Assembly (NCBI GenBank): GCA_028285755.1
Contig: JANQOQ010000008.1
Location: 1,243,285 to 1,307,284, forward strand
From: Puniceicoccaceae bacterium
Lineage (GTDB): Bacteria; Verrucomicrobiota; Verrucomicrobiia; Opitutales; JAFGAQ01
Direction: 5' to 3'
Length of the DNA stretch: 64,000 nucleotides
Below, piece after piece: positions 55,757 to 64,000 of the stretch. The notes under the pieces are model-generated. The model did no database searches. It saw only the letters and a program-made list of their open reading frames with translations, and was not told the DNA's origin. Positions within the stretch are counted from its first letter, which is position 1. Each line of letters starts with the position of its first letter. The position numbers and the translations under genes were made by a program.

Positions 55757-56797
55757 ATGAACAAAGAGATGCAAAATTCTGAAGGTGATAAAATACCTGA
55801 ATCGATTAATAAGCAGGCCGCAAAGTGGGTCTGGCTAATGGATGATGGTATGACTGCTGGACAACAGGATGAGTTTTTTGACTGGTTAAGTGAAGATTCG
55901 CAACATTCAAAAGCATTTGAAGCAAATAGTCAGAGTTATAAGCGTCTCAATAAGTTAATAGACTGGCAACCGGAACATACTAAACGGCCTAATGCAGACC
56001 TGCTGGCTCCCCCCCAGGAGAAGCGTAAAATACACATACTGTATCCAGTATTGGGAGCAGCAGCTATTTTAGCATTGTTTTTATCAATAGTGGTCACGGT
56101 GAACAGATCCGTTGAATATGAGCCCGTATTAGCAATTAATCAGAATGGTGAAACGATTTTGGAAGATGGCTCGATTATTCACTCAAATATAAACAGTGAA
56201 CTTGAGGTTCACTATTCTGAGGATGAGCGCAGAGTGACGCTAATAACAGGTGAAGCATACTTCGGTGTAGCAAAGGATCTGATAAGGCCATTTATCGTGA
56301 CTGCTAAAAATGTAGAGCTCCAAGCCATAGGGACCGCGTTTAATGTTCGTTTAGAAAATGATTTGGTAGAAGTATTTGTTGAAGAGGGAGTTGTTCAGCT
56401 AAAGCAGGAGGAGGCAGCGGACGATGGGCAGTCTGCCGATGCTCCACTAATCAGCGTGCAAATGCTAAATCCTTATGACCGTGCACAAGTCAGCACGCTT
56501 GATCACGCTGAACCTAGGCTTGAGAAAATGACTGATATCGATGTTAAGAACGAACTCTCGTGGCAGCACCGGATCCTCGTATTTAAAGGTGAAGCTCTCG
56601 AGAATATCGTCGCTGAGTTTAATCGTCTTAATCAAATCCAGATGTATATCGATGCGCCGGAGCTCGAAAGTGCCCTGATTAGCGGGACGATTCGCTCGGA
56701 CAATATCGAAGGATTAGGCAAGTTGTTGAATATCGGTTTTGGTATTTCTTACGAATATGAAAACTCTGACCTAATACGCTTATATACTGCAGATTAA
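55757..56797 (+). CDS. FecR-like transmembrane anti-sigma factor, cassette 2
   Basis: A 346-residue protein. The cytoplasmic segment is KWVWLMDDGMTAGQQDEFFDWL (about 23-44). One membrane helix lies at about 96-118 (PVLGAAAILALFLSIVVTV). The periplasmic FecR domain has TGEAYFGVAKDLIRPF and LQAIGTAFNVRL. It is the counterpart of the cassette 1 gene in size and order. Its C-terminal part probably contacts the STN domain of the receptor encoded 82 bases downstream. Confidence 0.9.
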   Translation: MNKEMQNSEGDKIPESINKQAAKWVWLMDDGMTAGQQDEFFDWLSEDSQHSKAFEANSQSYKRLNKLIDWQPEHTKRPNADLLAPPQEKRKIHILYPVLGAAAILALFLSIVVTVNRSVEYEPVLAINQNGETILEDGSIIHSNINSELEVHYSEDERRVTLITGEAYFGVAKDLIRPFIVTAKNVELQAIGTAFNVRLENDLVEVFVEEGVVQLKQEEAADDGQSADAPLISVQMLNPYDRAQVSTLDHAEPRLEKMTDIDVKNELSWQHRILVFKGEALENIVAEFNRLNQIQMYIDAPELESALISGTIRSDNIEGLGKLLNIGFGISYEYENSDLIRLYTAD

Positions 56798-56879
56798 TTT
56801 TTTTTATCGCACTTTTAGCGGAGTTTAAAGGTAAGCGCATCTCTTTTAGGGATGTTGCTCATATTATTGAACCCCAAAC

Positions 56880-59800
56880 ATGTTAGCAAACGTGATTGCA
56901 AACATCCGTCATACGTTCCGTCTATGGATACTCCTGGTATTTATAGGCTGTCAGGCTGTTTGCACACACTCGTATGCGCAATTGGATCGGGATTCAAAAG
57001 TATGGGTGGACATCCCATCAGGAGATGTCTCACAAGTGCTAGAGGATTTTTCCTTAGAAATGGGTTTCCAGATTTTGTACGCTACGGCGTTATTGGATGG
57101 TCTGGAAAGCCAATCTATTCGTGGAAATTACACAGTCATCGAGGCGGTCAATGCCATATTGGAGCCCCATTCTTTGGAATGCAGCTTCGACGAGGCAACG
57201 GGGATTCTGGTGGTTATACGAAAGGATACTAATGAGTTTGAGGATGTTTCTGACGACTCTGAAGTAGCTTTACAAGCAAACCCTGAAATAACCCAAAAAA
57301 TGATAAATCAGAATAACCAAACGAAGCCACTACTGACCTTTGGGAAAATAGTGACTTCCTTTTTATTTGCGGCGTCTACGGTTGACGTAGTGGCACAAGA
57401 CTCTGCTGAAGATGAAGATATCTTCATCTTAAACCCATTCGTAGTCACCACCGATGAGCAATCGGGCTATCTAGCGTCAAGCACCTTAGCAGGTACCCGT
57501 ATTAAAACCAATGTGAAAGATGTAGGAGCTGCCGTCTCAATTTATACCGAGGAGTTCCTGCAGGATATTGACGGTAATAGCCTTGAGCAAATCCTGAGTT
57601 ATACCACTTCTACAGAGGTTGCAGGTATTGATGGGAATTTCTCTGGGGCCTTTGGTGGTGAGGGAAATACAAGTCAACGGGTAGAATCTGCTCAAAGTAA
57701 CCGGGTCCGTGGCCTTGCGAATGCCACCTTAACACGTAATTACTTTGCTACAGATATTCCGTTCGACAGTTATAATTCGAGCCAACTGAGTATTATACGT
57801 GGCCCCAATGCAATATTGGCAGGTGCGGGTGCACCAGGTGGAATTATAGATGGTACAAGTCGAATCGCAAATTATAATGACTTCAGTAATATTTCTCTGC
57901 GTATTGGCAAAAATGGTACATACCGGGCAGTTTTAAATTTAAATCGGGAAATTGTGGATGACCGTCTGGCAATTCGCGTCGATTTATTAGATGAAGAGCG
58001 CAAATTTCGCCAGGACCCTGCCAATGAAAAGGATGCCCGTATCTATGTGGCGACTCAGGCAAAAATTTTTGATAACGCACAGGATGCGTTTATCGGGGAT
58101 ATGACGCTACGTGCCAGTTTTGAAACCGGAGAGATTAAAGGAACTCCACCCAATCCCCTGCCTCCCATGGATAGCTTGCAGGGCTGGTTTGATGAAACAG
58201 CTGCAGGTAGATGGTATCTCAATGGGCATAATCGCGAGCGATTCGGAGGTCCCAACGCACAGGCACCCTATGCACCTGACCAAGCTTTCAGCTTCGGTCA
58301 ACGGCCGGAAAATTTTGTGGAAGGTTTCCCGATGTTTGCCCAGGCTTCAATCATTTTTTCTGATCCTAATAGCAGCAATGCGCTAGTGGGGCTCGCTGAT
58401 CCTGCCTTGGCCGATGTTCAGGGCTTCGTGGGGGTTGCCAATCCGGGAGGCGGGTTTCTTCGCGGAACCGGAGATCGCAATCGCAACCGTGCGGGATTCT
58501 CAAGGACGCGTATTTTGGATCGAAATGTTTTTGATTCGTATAACGAGTTAATGACCGGGGCTTTTGATTTCCGTACCAGTGATTTTGATGCGGTTAATAT
58601 TGCGCTTGAGCAGTTGTTTTGGAAGGGTAAGGCAGGGGTTGAGCTCGTTTATGATAAACAGAACTATGAGCTCTTTCATGATATTCCGATTCAGGGTAAT
58701 GGCACTGAAACATTTATCGATGTCAATCGCACGCTTTCTGTGTATGATGACAATGGAAATCCCATATTGAACCCTAATTTTTTACGCCCATTTATAGTTA
58801 CACGTGATACTTTCCGTGATGTTACCAATGATCGTGACCGTGAGACCTTCCGTGCAACTGCATTTATCGGGCACGATTTCAGGGATCAGCTGGATGGCGC
58901 ATTGGGTTGGTTGCTAGGCAAGCATACCCTATCCGGTTTGTTTCAGGATACCTCTAATGAATTTATTAACGAAGGTTTCAAAAGCTCATGGAGCCGCAAC
59001 GATGTCGATTACGATATTGCCCGTTCCGTGGGGAATCCCGGGACGTTTCGTGCACAAGTAGGTGCCTGGTTTTATATAGGGGATTCATTGGCAAATGTGA
59101 ATCGCTATGAGGATATGCGTTTTACACGCATTAATACTGTACGTCCTGAAGTGGGGCAAACCTACCAGATACGTGTTTTGGACCCCAGTGATCGCTCTTA
59201 TAGGACGGTGACCGCTAGACCCGAAATCATTACGTCGGGCTATAGTGAACGCAAAGAGACGTTTGAGTCAGTTGCAATTGCTCACCAGGGCCACTTCCTG
59301 GATGATCATTTGATAACATTATTTAGTTATCGTGAAGATACTTCCAATCGTTCCATCGGTGAATTTACGAATGCGCGCGATACCTCCACGAATGGTGATC
59401 TCACCCGTGAACAGTTTAATGTTCGAGAAGATGATGAACTCACTATCGGCAGCTGGACACGCAGTATCGTACTATTCTTCCCCGAAAAATACCTATTTGA
59501 GCTGCCCTTTGACAGTGATTTACGTCTTTTCTGGAACAAGTCTGAGAATTTTACACCTGCTGGGGCACGCCGCAATATCTACAATGAAGACATTGGGCCA
59601 CCGAGCGGGGAAACAAAGGAGTTCGGAGCGGGACTTACCCTCTTGAATAACAAGGTGGATTTGAGAGTTACCTTGTATGAAACACGTGTAAACAATGCGA
59701 GTGTTAACGCAGGGGGTAATCCCTATGGTTACATTAATACCATGATTACCCGCTTGGTTGATGCGCATAACACAGGTGTTGATATTAATGACCCCACTTA

Positions 59801-60662
59801 CCGGTGGAATACGTTTGGTTTCAACTCATTTATTGATGCTGCCAATGCATTTATCGACGGCATTCCGGATCGTATGAGGATTGGGCCTGAATTTCAATTC
59901 AACCCAACACTGACGGATAATGGCGATGGTAGTTTTACCTGGAATCCGGACGGTATTCCAGGCTCGAGCTCTACATCGGCCACCGTTTCTGATGGTCTGG
60001 AAATTGAATTGGTTCTCAATCCAACTCAAGGCTGGCGTTTGGCTTTCAGCGCATCAAAACAAGAGGCGATTAGGGCAAATGTAGCTGCGCTTGAGCTTCA
60101 ATATGCCGATGAGTTTTTGACCAATGTTGAAAATCGATGGGGTGCTGATTTTCTGACAGCAGCACGGAATCCTGCTATCGATGCAGACCAGCCCTGGATA
60201 GATCAGTATCTCAATGAGAATCTCTTTAATATTCGAGCTCAGTCTGCACTGTCTAACACTCTGTTGCCTGAACTGGCTGAGTGGCGCGCAAGTGCTGTAA
60301 CCCGCTATGAGTTCCAGGATGGTAAATTTAAGGGATTCCGTCTGGGGGGGTCGGTTCGATGGACCGATCAGGCTGCCGTGGGCTATCCGAATATAACCGA
60401 CCCAGAGACGGGTCGCGTGATTGCGGATGTCAATAATCCGCTTTTCGGGGACGAAGACTTCCGTGCGGATCTAAACTTCGGTTACCGACGCACCATTCGA
60501 CTCTTCGACCGTGATGTGGATTGGAATATCAGTGTCTATATTTCAAATGTGATTGGTTCGCAGGACTGGATAATCACAAAGATGAATCCGGACAGCACTA
60601 TTGGCCAGGTACGAGTACCTCCCGAGCGTAACTGGTCAATTACAAACACGATTACGTTCTAA
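56880..60662 (+). CDS. TonB-dependent outer-membrane receptor with N-terminal STN domain, cassette 2
   Basis: A 1260-residue outer-membrane receptor. The first signal peptide is about residues 10-33 (SYAQ). The STN domain is about 40-115 (VDIPSGDVSQVLEDFSLEMG). A linker leads to Met141 and a second signal-like segment (about 141-174, ending DVVAQ). EDEDIFILNPFVV (TonB-box-like), plug (SSTLAGTR, IIRGPNAILAGAGAPGGI) and barrel ending NTITF follow. It has the same domain order as the receptor of cassette 1. The adjacent glycoside hydrolase suggests a plant- or algal-type glycan ligand, but this is inference. Confidence 0.9.
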   Translation: MLANVIANIRHTFRLWILLVFIGCQAVCTHSYAQLDRDSKVWVDIPSGDVSQVLEDFSLEMGFQILYATALLDGLESQSIRGNYTVIEAVNAILEPHSLECSFDEATGILVVIRKDTNEFEDVSDDSEVALQANPEITQKMINQNNQTKPLLTFGKIVTSFLFAASTVDVVAQDSAEDEDIFILNPFVVTTDEQSGYLASSTLAGTRIKTNVKDVGAAVSIYTEEFLQDIDGNSLEQILSYTTSTEVAGIDGNFSGAFGGEGNTSQRVESAQSNRVRGLANATLTRNYFATDIPFDSYNSSQLSIIRGPNAILAGAGAPGGIIDGTSRIANYNDFSNISLRIGKNGTYRAVLNLNREIVDDRLAIRVDLLDEERKFRQDPANEKDARIYVATQAKIFDNAQDAFIGDMTLRASFETGEIKGTPPNPLPPMDSLQGWFDETAAGRWYLNGHNRERFGGPNAQAPYAPDQAFSFGQRPENFVEGFPMFAQASIIFSDPNSSNALVGLADPALADVQGFVGVANPGGGFLRGTGDRNRNRAGFSRTRILDRNVFDSYNELMTGAFDFRTSDFDAVNIALEQLFWKGKAGVELVYDKQNYELFHDIPIQGNGTETFIDVNRTLSVYDDNGNPILNPNFLRPFIVTRDTFRDVTNDRDRETFRATAFIGHDFRDQLDGALGWLLGKHTLSGLFQDTSNEFINEGFKSSWSRNDVDYDIARSVGNPGTFRAQVGAWFYIGDSLANVNRYEDMRFTRINTVRPEVGQTYQIRVLDPSDRSYRTVTARPEIITSGYSERKETFESVAIAHQGHFLDDHLITLFSYREDTSNRSIGEFTNARDTSTNGDLTREQFNVREDDELTIGSWTRSIVLFFPEKYLFELPFDSDLRLFWNKSENFTPAGARRNIYNEDIGPPSGETKEFGAGLTLLNNKVDLRVTLYETRVNNASVNAGGNPYGYINTMITRLVDAHNTGVDINDPTYRWNTFGFNSFIDAANAFIDGIPDRMRIGPEFQFNPTLTDNGDGSFTWNPDGIPGSSSTSATVSDGLEIELVLNPTQGWRLAFSASKQEAIRANVAALELQYADEFLTNVENRWGADFLTAARNPAIDADQPWIDQYLNENLFNIRAQSALSNTLLPELAEWRASAVTRYEFQDGKFKGFRLGGSVRWTDQAAVGYPNITDPETGRVIADVNNPLFGDEDFRADLNFGYRRTIRLFDRDVDWNISVYISNVIGSQDWIITKMNPDSTIGQVRVPPERNWSITNTITF

Positions 60663-60693
60663 AACAGTACTGGTTTATTACTGACTAATCCGG

Positions 60694-60733
60694 CGGGTTC
60701 AATGGCTAGAGTAGTTCCATTGGACCCGTTTTT
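60694..60733 (+). terminator. Rho-independent terminator after receptor cassette 2
   Basis: CGGGTTCAATGG (60694-60705) pairs with CCATTGGACCCG (60717-60728) with one G-U pair. Five T follow. The element is nearly repeated at 63,727. Confidence 0.9.
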
Positions 60734-60825
60734 GGATTTTCAAGAGCTTAATTTAGCATTTTCACACCAACCAAGTGTCTCTCGACGACCTCTATATGAG
60801 GGATGCTTATAACCCCCGTGTAACC

Positions 60826-63699
60826 ATGAGGAAAACAACAATAATACTCAAAATAGCGGTAACTACCTCCGCCTCGCTACTCCTCGTAGCTCCAAAACTC
60901 CAAGCTGCTGAAAGCATAACTGTTGATGTAGGCAATGTCTTGAAGACATTCAGTTCAACAAATCCAGTGGGCATGAATGCCAGCTATCTGATGGATTCAG
61001 ATATCAATTACTCACGTACTATTACCACGGAAGATCAGTTCCATTCCATGCAACTGGGCTCGGTTCGTTTCCCGTTCGGTCATTTGGCCAACAATTATTT
61101 GTGGGATGATGACGGCACCTATGGAGGCACTTTGACTCCCAAGGTTGGGACTACCAGCGTGACCCCAGGTTCCTGGAGCTTTGCCGTCAATGCAACGGAT
61201 CGCAGCCTAATCAATTCCATGGATTTTGATGAATACCTCGAGATGGCTGATCGCCTGGGCTTTGAACCGCTGGTCGTTGTCAATGCCATGGGTCATCGGC
61301 ACCCCGGGGGTCCTACATTTGCAAAGATCGTGGAGTCTGCTGCTGAATGGGTTAAGTACGCCAAGCAACGCCATGACAATGACGGTATGCCCAAGGTGAA
61401 GTATTGGCAGATAGGCAACGAACAGGATCACCACTGGCAATATTGGAAGTTTACATTCCTTCCCTTGGACGATACCTGGGATGCAGGTGTTAATAACACA
61501 TGCCTGGGAGTTGTAGATGACGGCTTGGCCGATGATGGCATTAATGAAAACGATTATGTGAATGTTTACAAAACCATTGCCGCAACCATGAAAGCAGAAG
61601 ATTCCACCATCTTGACTGGGCCAGGATTGCTAAAAAGTAAGAATTGGTTCAACAAACTGTGGGCTGAGGATCCTGCAAATTTTGATTTTGTGTCCGCGCA
61701 TCAATATACTTTTGGAAGACCTTGGTCCCAAGGCGGCTATACTGCATGGAGAGACAATACTGCCAATTTAGTCGAAAATATCAATGATGTCCAAGAGCGG
61801 ATTGATAACACAAATGACACCGACGGGGACGGACTGGATCCCCAGGAGATACCTCTCCTGATTACAGAAATGGGTCCATTCGGAAATTGGCCAGAAGGGC
61901 AGGGGATCGTAGATACTTACCGGGCTTTGGCTAATTTTGAGATGCAGATGGAAGCCCTGGCCGTTCGTAATACTCTATTTACTTATCTTTGGACTTCAAG
62001 ATCCCCCTTTGCAGGTCTGGATGGGCCCACTTTTCTCGCAAGTGCCTTGACCACTGATTCTACCGGGAAGCGAACTCCGATCGCGACCATTATGAAGATC
62101 ATTAACGAAGGTTTTCACGATGAGTTGGTGAGTGCTACACGTCAGGCGGGTAAAGTGCGCACTTATGTCAGCCATGATTCTGTAAGTGGAGATGTTACTT
62201 TATTTCTTTTAAATAAGGATGATGCATCTACCTCGGTTTCTGTAAATTTTACTAATTATACCGTTCCCAATAATTATGATCGTTATGTATTCAAGGGAAC
62301 TTCCTACGATGACCCTTCTCCCGAATACACCCAAACCGGAACGATTTCCAAGAGTGGCAACTATTTCAGTACCACGCTCGATCCGGTTTCGCTTACCGTG
62401 GTGAAATTGTATCAGAGCTTTGAGGGGCATTGGAAGTTCGATGAGTCCTCCGGTACTTCGGCGACGGATAGTTCCGGTCAGGCAAGTAACGCTACGTTAA
62501 ATAATGGAGCGACCTTCGCTTCAGGCCTCCATGGTAATGCGTTAAGTCTTGATGGATCCGATGACTATGCCGAAACCCCTTTTATCCTCAATCCTGCAAA
62601 CACGGATCACACAGCAACCGCATGGGTTAAATTGGATGTTTCGAACGGAACCCGGCAGACTATCCTGCAACAACTTGGGGGCGGTGCAACCTGGTTATTT
62701 CGTACCGCTTCTAATGGAAAGTTGGGCTCCTGGGGGGGCGTAGCCGTTGATTCGATCTCTTCAATACCCGTAGGGGAATGGACTCATGTGGGGGTCGTCG
62801 TCGAAGGAAACCAAAAATATCTTTTTGTAAATGGGAATGCGGAGGCCAGTGCCACGATTAGTTCCTATCCCTCGGTAGCTACCGGAATGCGCATAGGAAG
62901 GCATAAAAGCCCAAATACAACGAATGAAGAGTGGGATGGCTTGATTGATGATGTGCGTATCTATGACAAAGCGCTTACCAATGCCGAAATGATAGCACTG
63001 TATCATGCGGGTGCTCCGGAAACGCCTAATCCTGATCCTATCGTGTCTGAGTATTTCGTTGATCAGACCTACGGAAGCAGCCCAAGTGGTTGGACTATCG
63101 GTGGTACCACAGGAACCGCTACCATAGAGGGAATCCCGAATGATCAGCGAACCCTGTTTTCTTCCTGGGATTCTTCGTTAAGATTACGCGATACCGGCAG
63201 CAATTTTGTTTCGGCCAAAAAAACCTGGAGCGCTCAGACAGGTAAAACCGTAATAAATTTTGGCTTGCGTGTGAATACCCGTCGGGGCGGTGCCTGGCTT
63301 TACATACTTGATTCGTCAGGCTCCACTGCAGTCCGTCTTAAGGTGGATGCCGCTAGTAATGAAATCTGGGCTTATGACGGCTCCACTGCGGTGACTCTCT
63401 TTACGGGTGCATTCACCGGTTCTAAAGACCTGAATCCAAGTGACAACGATTGTAGTGCTACTCCTATTATCAAATCGAAGAAAATAACAATCATTGCTGA
63501 CCCGGCAACGGACACATACCAAATTAGTGGTTCAGGCAATAGCTTTTACACCTATGATTTCCTCAACAATACGAGTGATATTGGTGGATTTTCATTTCAA
63601 ACGATTCAGGCGGATGAATCGGAATCACCCTGGGTGGATGAAATGAGCGATTATGACGTCAATCTGGATTATCTCCATGTCGCTGAATTTATTGACTGA
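60826..63699 (+). CDS. Exported modular clan-A glycoside hydrolase with LamG-like domain
   Basis: A 957-residue secreted enzyme. The signal peptide is about residues 1-28 (KLQAAES). A TIM-barrel catalytic domain of arabinofuranosidase/agarase type carries the acid/base Glu199 in WQIGNEQD and the nucleophile Glu348 in LLITEMGPFG. A beta-sandwich segment follows (to about 520), then a LamG/concanavalin-like domain (about 525-690, WKFDESSG to WDGLIDDVRIYDKAL) and a C-terminal beta-rich domain of about 220 residues. ATG 60826 gives the signal peptide; the longer start at 60,775 does not. The exact GH family is not assigned. Confidence 0.82.
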   Translation: MRKTTIILKIAVTTSASLLLVAPKLQAAESITVDVGNVLKTFSSTNPVGMNASYLMDSDINYSRTITTEDQFHSMQLGSVRFPFGHLANNYLWDDDGTYGGTLTPKVGTTSVTPGSWSFAVNATDRSLINSMDFDEYLEMADRLGFEPLVVVNAMGHRHPGGPTFAKIVESAAEWVKYAKQRHDNDGMPKVKYWQIGNEQDHHWQYWKFTFLPLDDTWDAGVNNTCLGVVDDGLADDGINENDYVNVYKTIAATMKAEDSTILTGPGLLKSKNWFNKLWAEDPANFDFVSAHQYTFGRPWSQGGYTAWRDNTANLVENINDVQERIDNTNDTDGDGLDPQEIPLLITEMGPFGNWPEGQGIVDTYRALANFEMQMEALAVRNTLFTYLWTSRSPFAGLDGPTFLASALTTDSTGKRTPIATIMKIINEGFHDELVSATRQAGKVRTYVSHDSVSGDVTLFLLNKDDASTSVSVNFTNYTVPNNYDRYVFKGTSYDDPSPEYTQTGTISKSGNYFSTTLDPVSLTVVKLYQSFEGHWKFDESSGTSATDSSGQASNATLNNGATFASGLHGNALSLDGSDDYAETPFILNPANTDHTATAWVKLDVSNGTRQTILQQLGGGATWLFRTASNGKLGSWGGVAVDSISSIPVGEWTHVGVVVEGNQKYLFVNGNAEASATISSYPSVATGMRIGRHKSPNTTNEEWDGLIDDVRIYDKALTNAEMIALYHAGAPETPNPDPIVSEYFVDQTYGSSPSGWTIGGTTGTATIEGIPNDQRTLFSSWDSSLRLRDTGSNFVSAKKTWSAQTGKTVINFGLRVNTRRGGAWLYILDSSGSTAVRLKVDAASNEIWAYDGSTAVTLFTGAFTGSKDLNPSDNDCSATPIIKSKKITIIADPATDTYQISGSGNSFYTYDFLNNTSDIGGFSFQTIQADESESPWVDEMSDYDVNLDYLHVAEFID

Positions 63700-63726
63700 A
63701 TTTAGCTGTAATAGCGACTAATCCGG

Positions 63727-63768
63727 CGGGTTCAATGGCCTGAGTAATGTCATTGGACCCGTTTTTTT
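63727..63768 (+). terminator. Rho-independent terminator after the glycoside hydrolase gene
   Basis: CGGGTTCAATGG (63727-63738) pairs with TCATTGGACCCG (63750-63761) with two G-U pairs. Seven T follow (63762-63768). The flanking GACTAATCCGG is shared with the terminator at 60,694. Confidence 0.9.
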
Positions 63769-64000
63769 GATTCAACCACAAAAAAATAGGAGGCTATATT
63801 TATGCTGCTTTCCCCATGGTTATGCACCTGAGTATTAAAAATATCGAGTGGATATAATACCATATCAAGATAGTGGGTTACCTAGGTTTTATTCTGGATA
63901 CAATAGTCTTAGTGCCTTGTGCAGTAGGGGGTACTAATATCGATTTATGGGAACCGGGAAAGTATGATTCGATTACGAACACATATCCTTACGACGATGC
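63769..64000 (+). other. Window end; possible 5' end of another gene
   Basis: The strongest open frame starts at GTG 63873 and stays open to the window end (about 42 codons). It reads [20 protein letters not shown] followed by [13 protein letters not shown], which could be a signal peptide plus an exported enzyme. An AGGAGG at 63,790-63,795 precedes only very short frames. Not identified. Confidence 0.25.

Overview
The window looks like a chromosomal segment of a marine, polysaccharide-degrading member of the Verrucomicrobiota, most likely Opitutales/Puniceicoccales. This is inferred from protein style: large TonB-dependent receptors without SusD partners, a shared receptor N-terminus (SPF-V followed by GY-A-STL-GTR), several exported S1 sulfatases, a Tat-exported Gfo/Idh/MocA protein, SSS transport and FecI/FecR-type signalling. 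No rRNA or species marker is present, so the taxonomy is not proven.

Region 1 (1-10.3 kb) is housekeeping. It holds the end of a pyrophosphate-dependent phosphofructokinase, a compact heme cluster (hemF-hemE-hemH-hemX-like-hemA), plsC, ispF, ndk, clpP, rpiB and one exported protein of unknown function. A tRNA-Ser(GGA) gene ends this block at 10,477.

Region 2 (10.5-17 kb) holds the first surface-signalling cassette: ECF sigma factor, FecR-like anti-sigma factor, a stand-alone STN lipoprotein and an STN-TonB receptor fusion. A gene-poor stretch with a decayed repeat follows.

Region 3 (17.5-42.4 kb) is a catabolic locus for what is probably a sulfated, galactose- or uronate-type polysaccharide. 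It encodes a TonB receptor, three exported sulfatases, a GH109-like oxidoreductase-fold protein and a putative glycosidase. It also has two inner-membrane transporters (NRAMP-like and SSS) and a full oxidative sugar-acid toolkit: two SDR dehydrogenases, an SMP-30 lactonase, UxaA-type and IlvD/EDD-type dehydratases, a PfkB sugar-acid kinase, a KDPG-type aldolase and a DHDPS-family aldolase/dehydratase. A LacI-family regulator lies in the middle. Six copies of a palindrome-like motif, CAACG(A/G)(A/G)TTG, sit in five intergenic regions of this locus and in none of the other intergenic regions I compared, so they are good candidates for its operators.

Region 4 (42.4-54.8 kb) is mixed. It has ApbE flavin transferase with a convergent DUF2271-like protein that carries a flavinylation-like motif, a DUF481 outer-membrane protein, a membrane-anchored unknown, a class-C serine hydrolase and a DUF3313 protein. 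An RND efflux operon (adaptor, pump, outer-membrane factor) follows, ending in a frameshifted potassium channel.

Region 5 (54.9-64 kb) opens with a second copy of the tRNA-Ser 3' end plus a 26-base perfect direct repeat of sequence found just downstream of the tRNA. A second sigma/FecR/STN-TonB receptor cassette follows, then a modular clan-A glycoside hydrolase. The repeats bracket about 44.5 kb in the geometry expected of a tRNA-integrated island, although no integrase gene was recognised.
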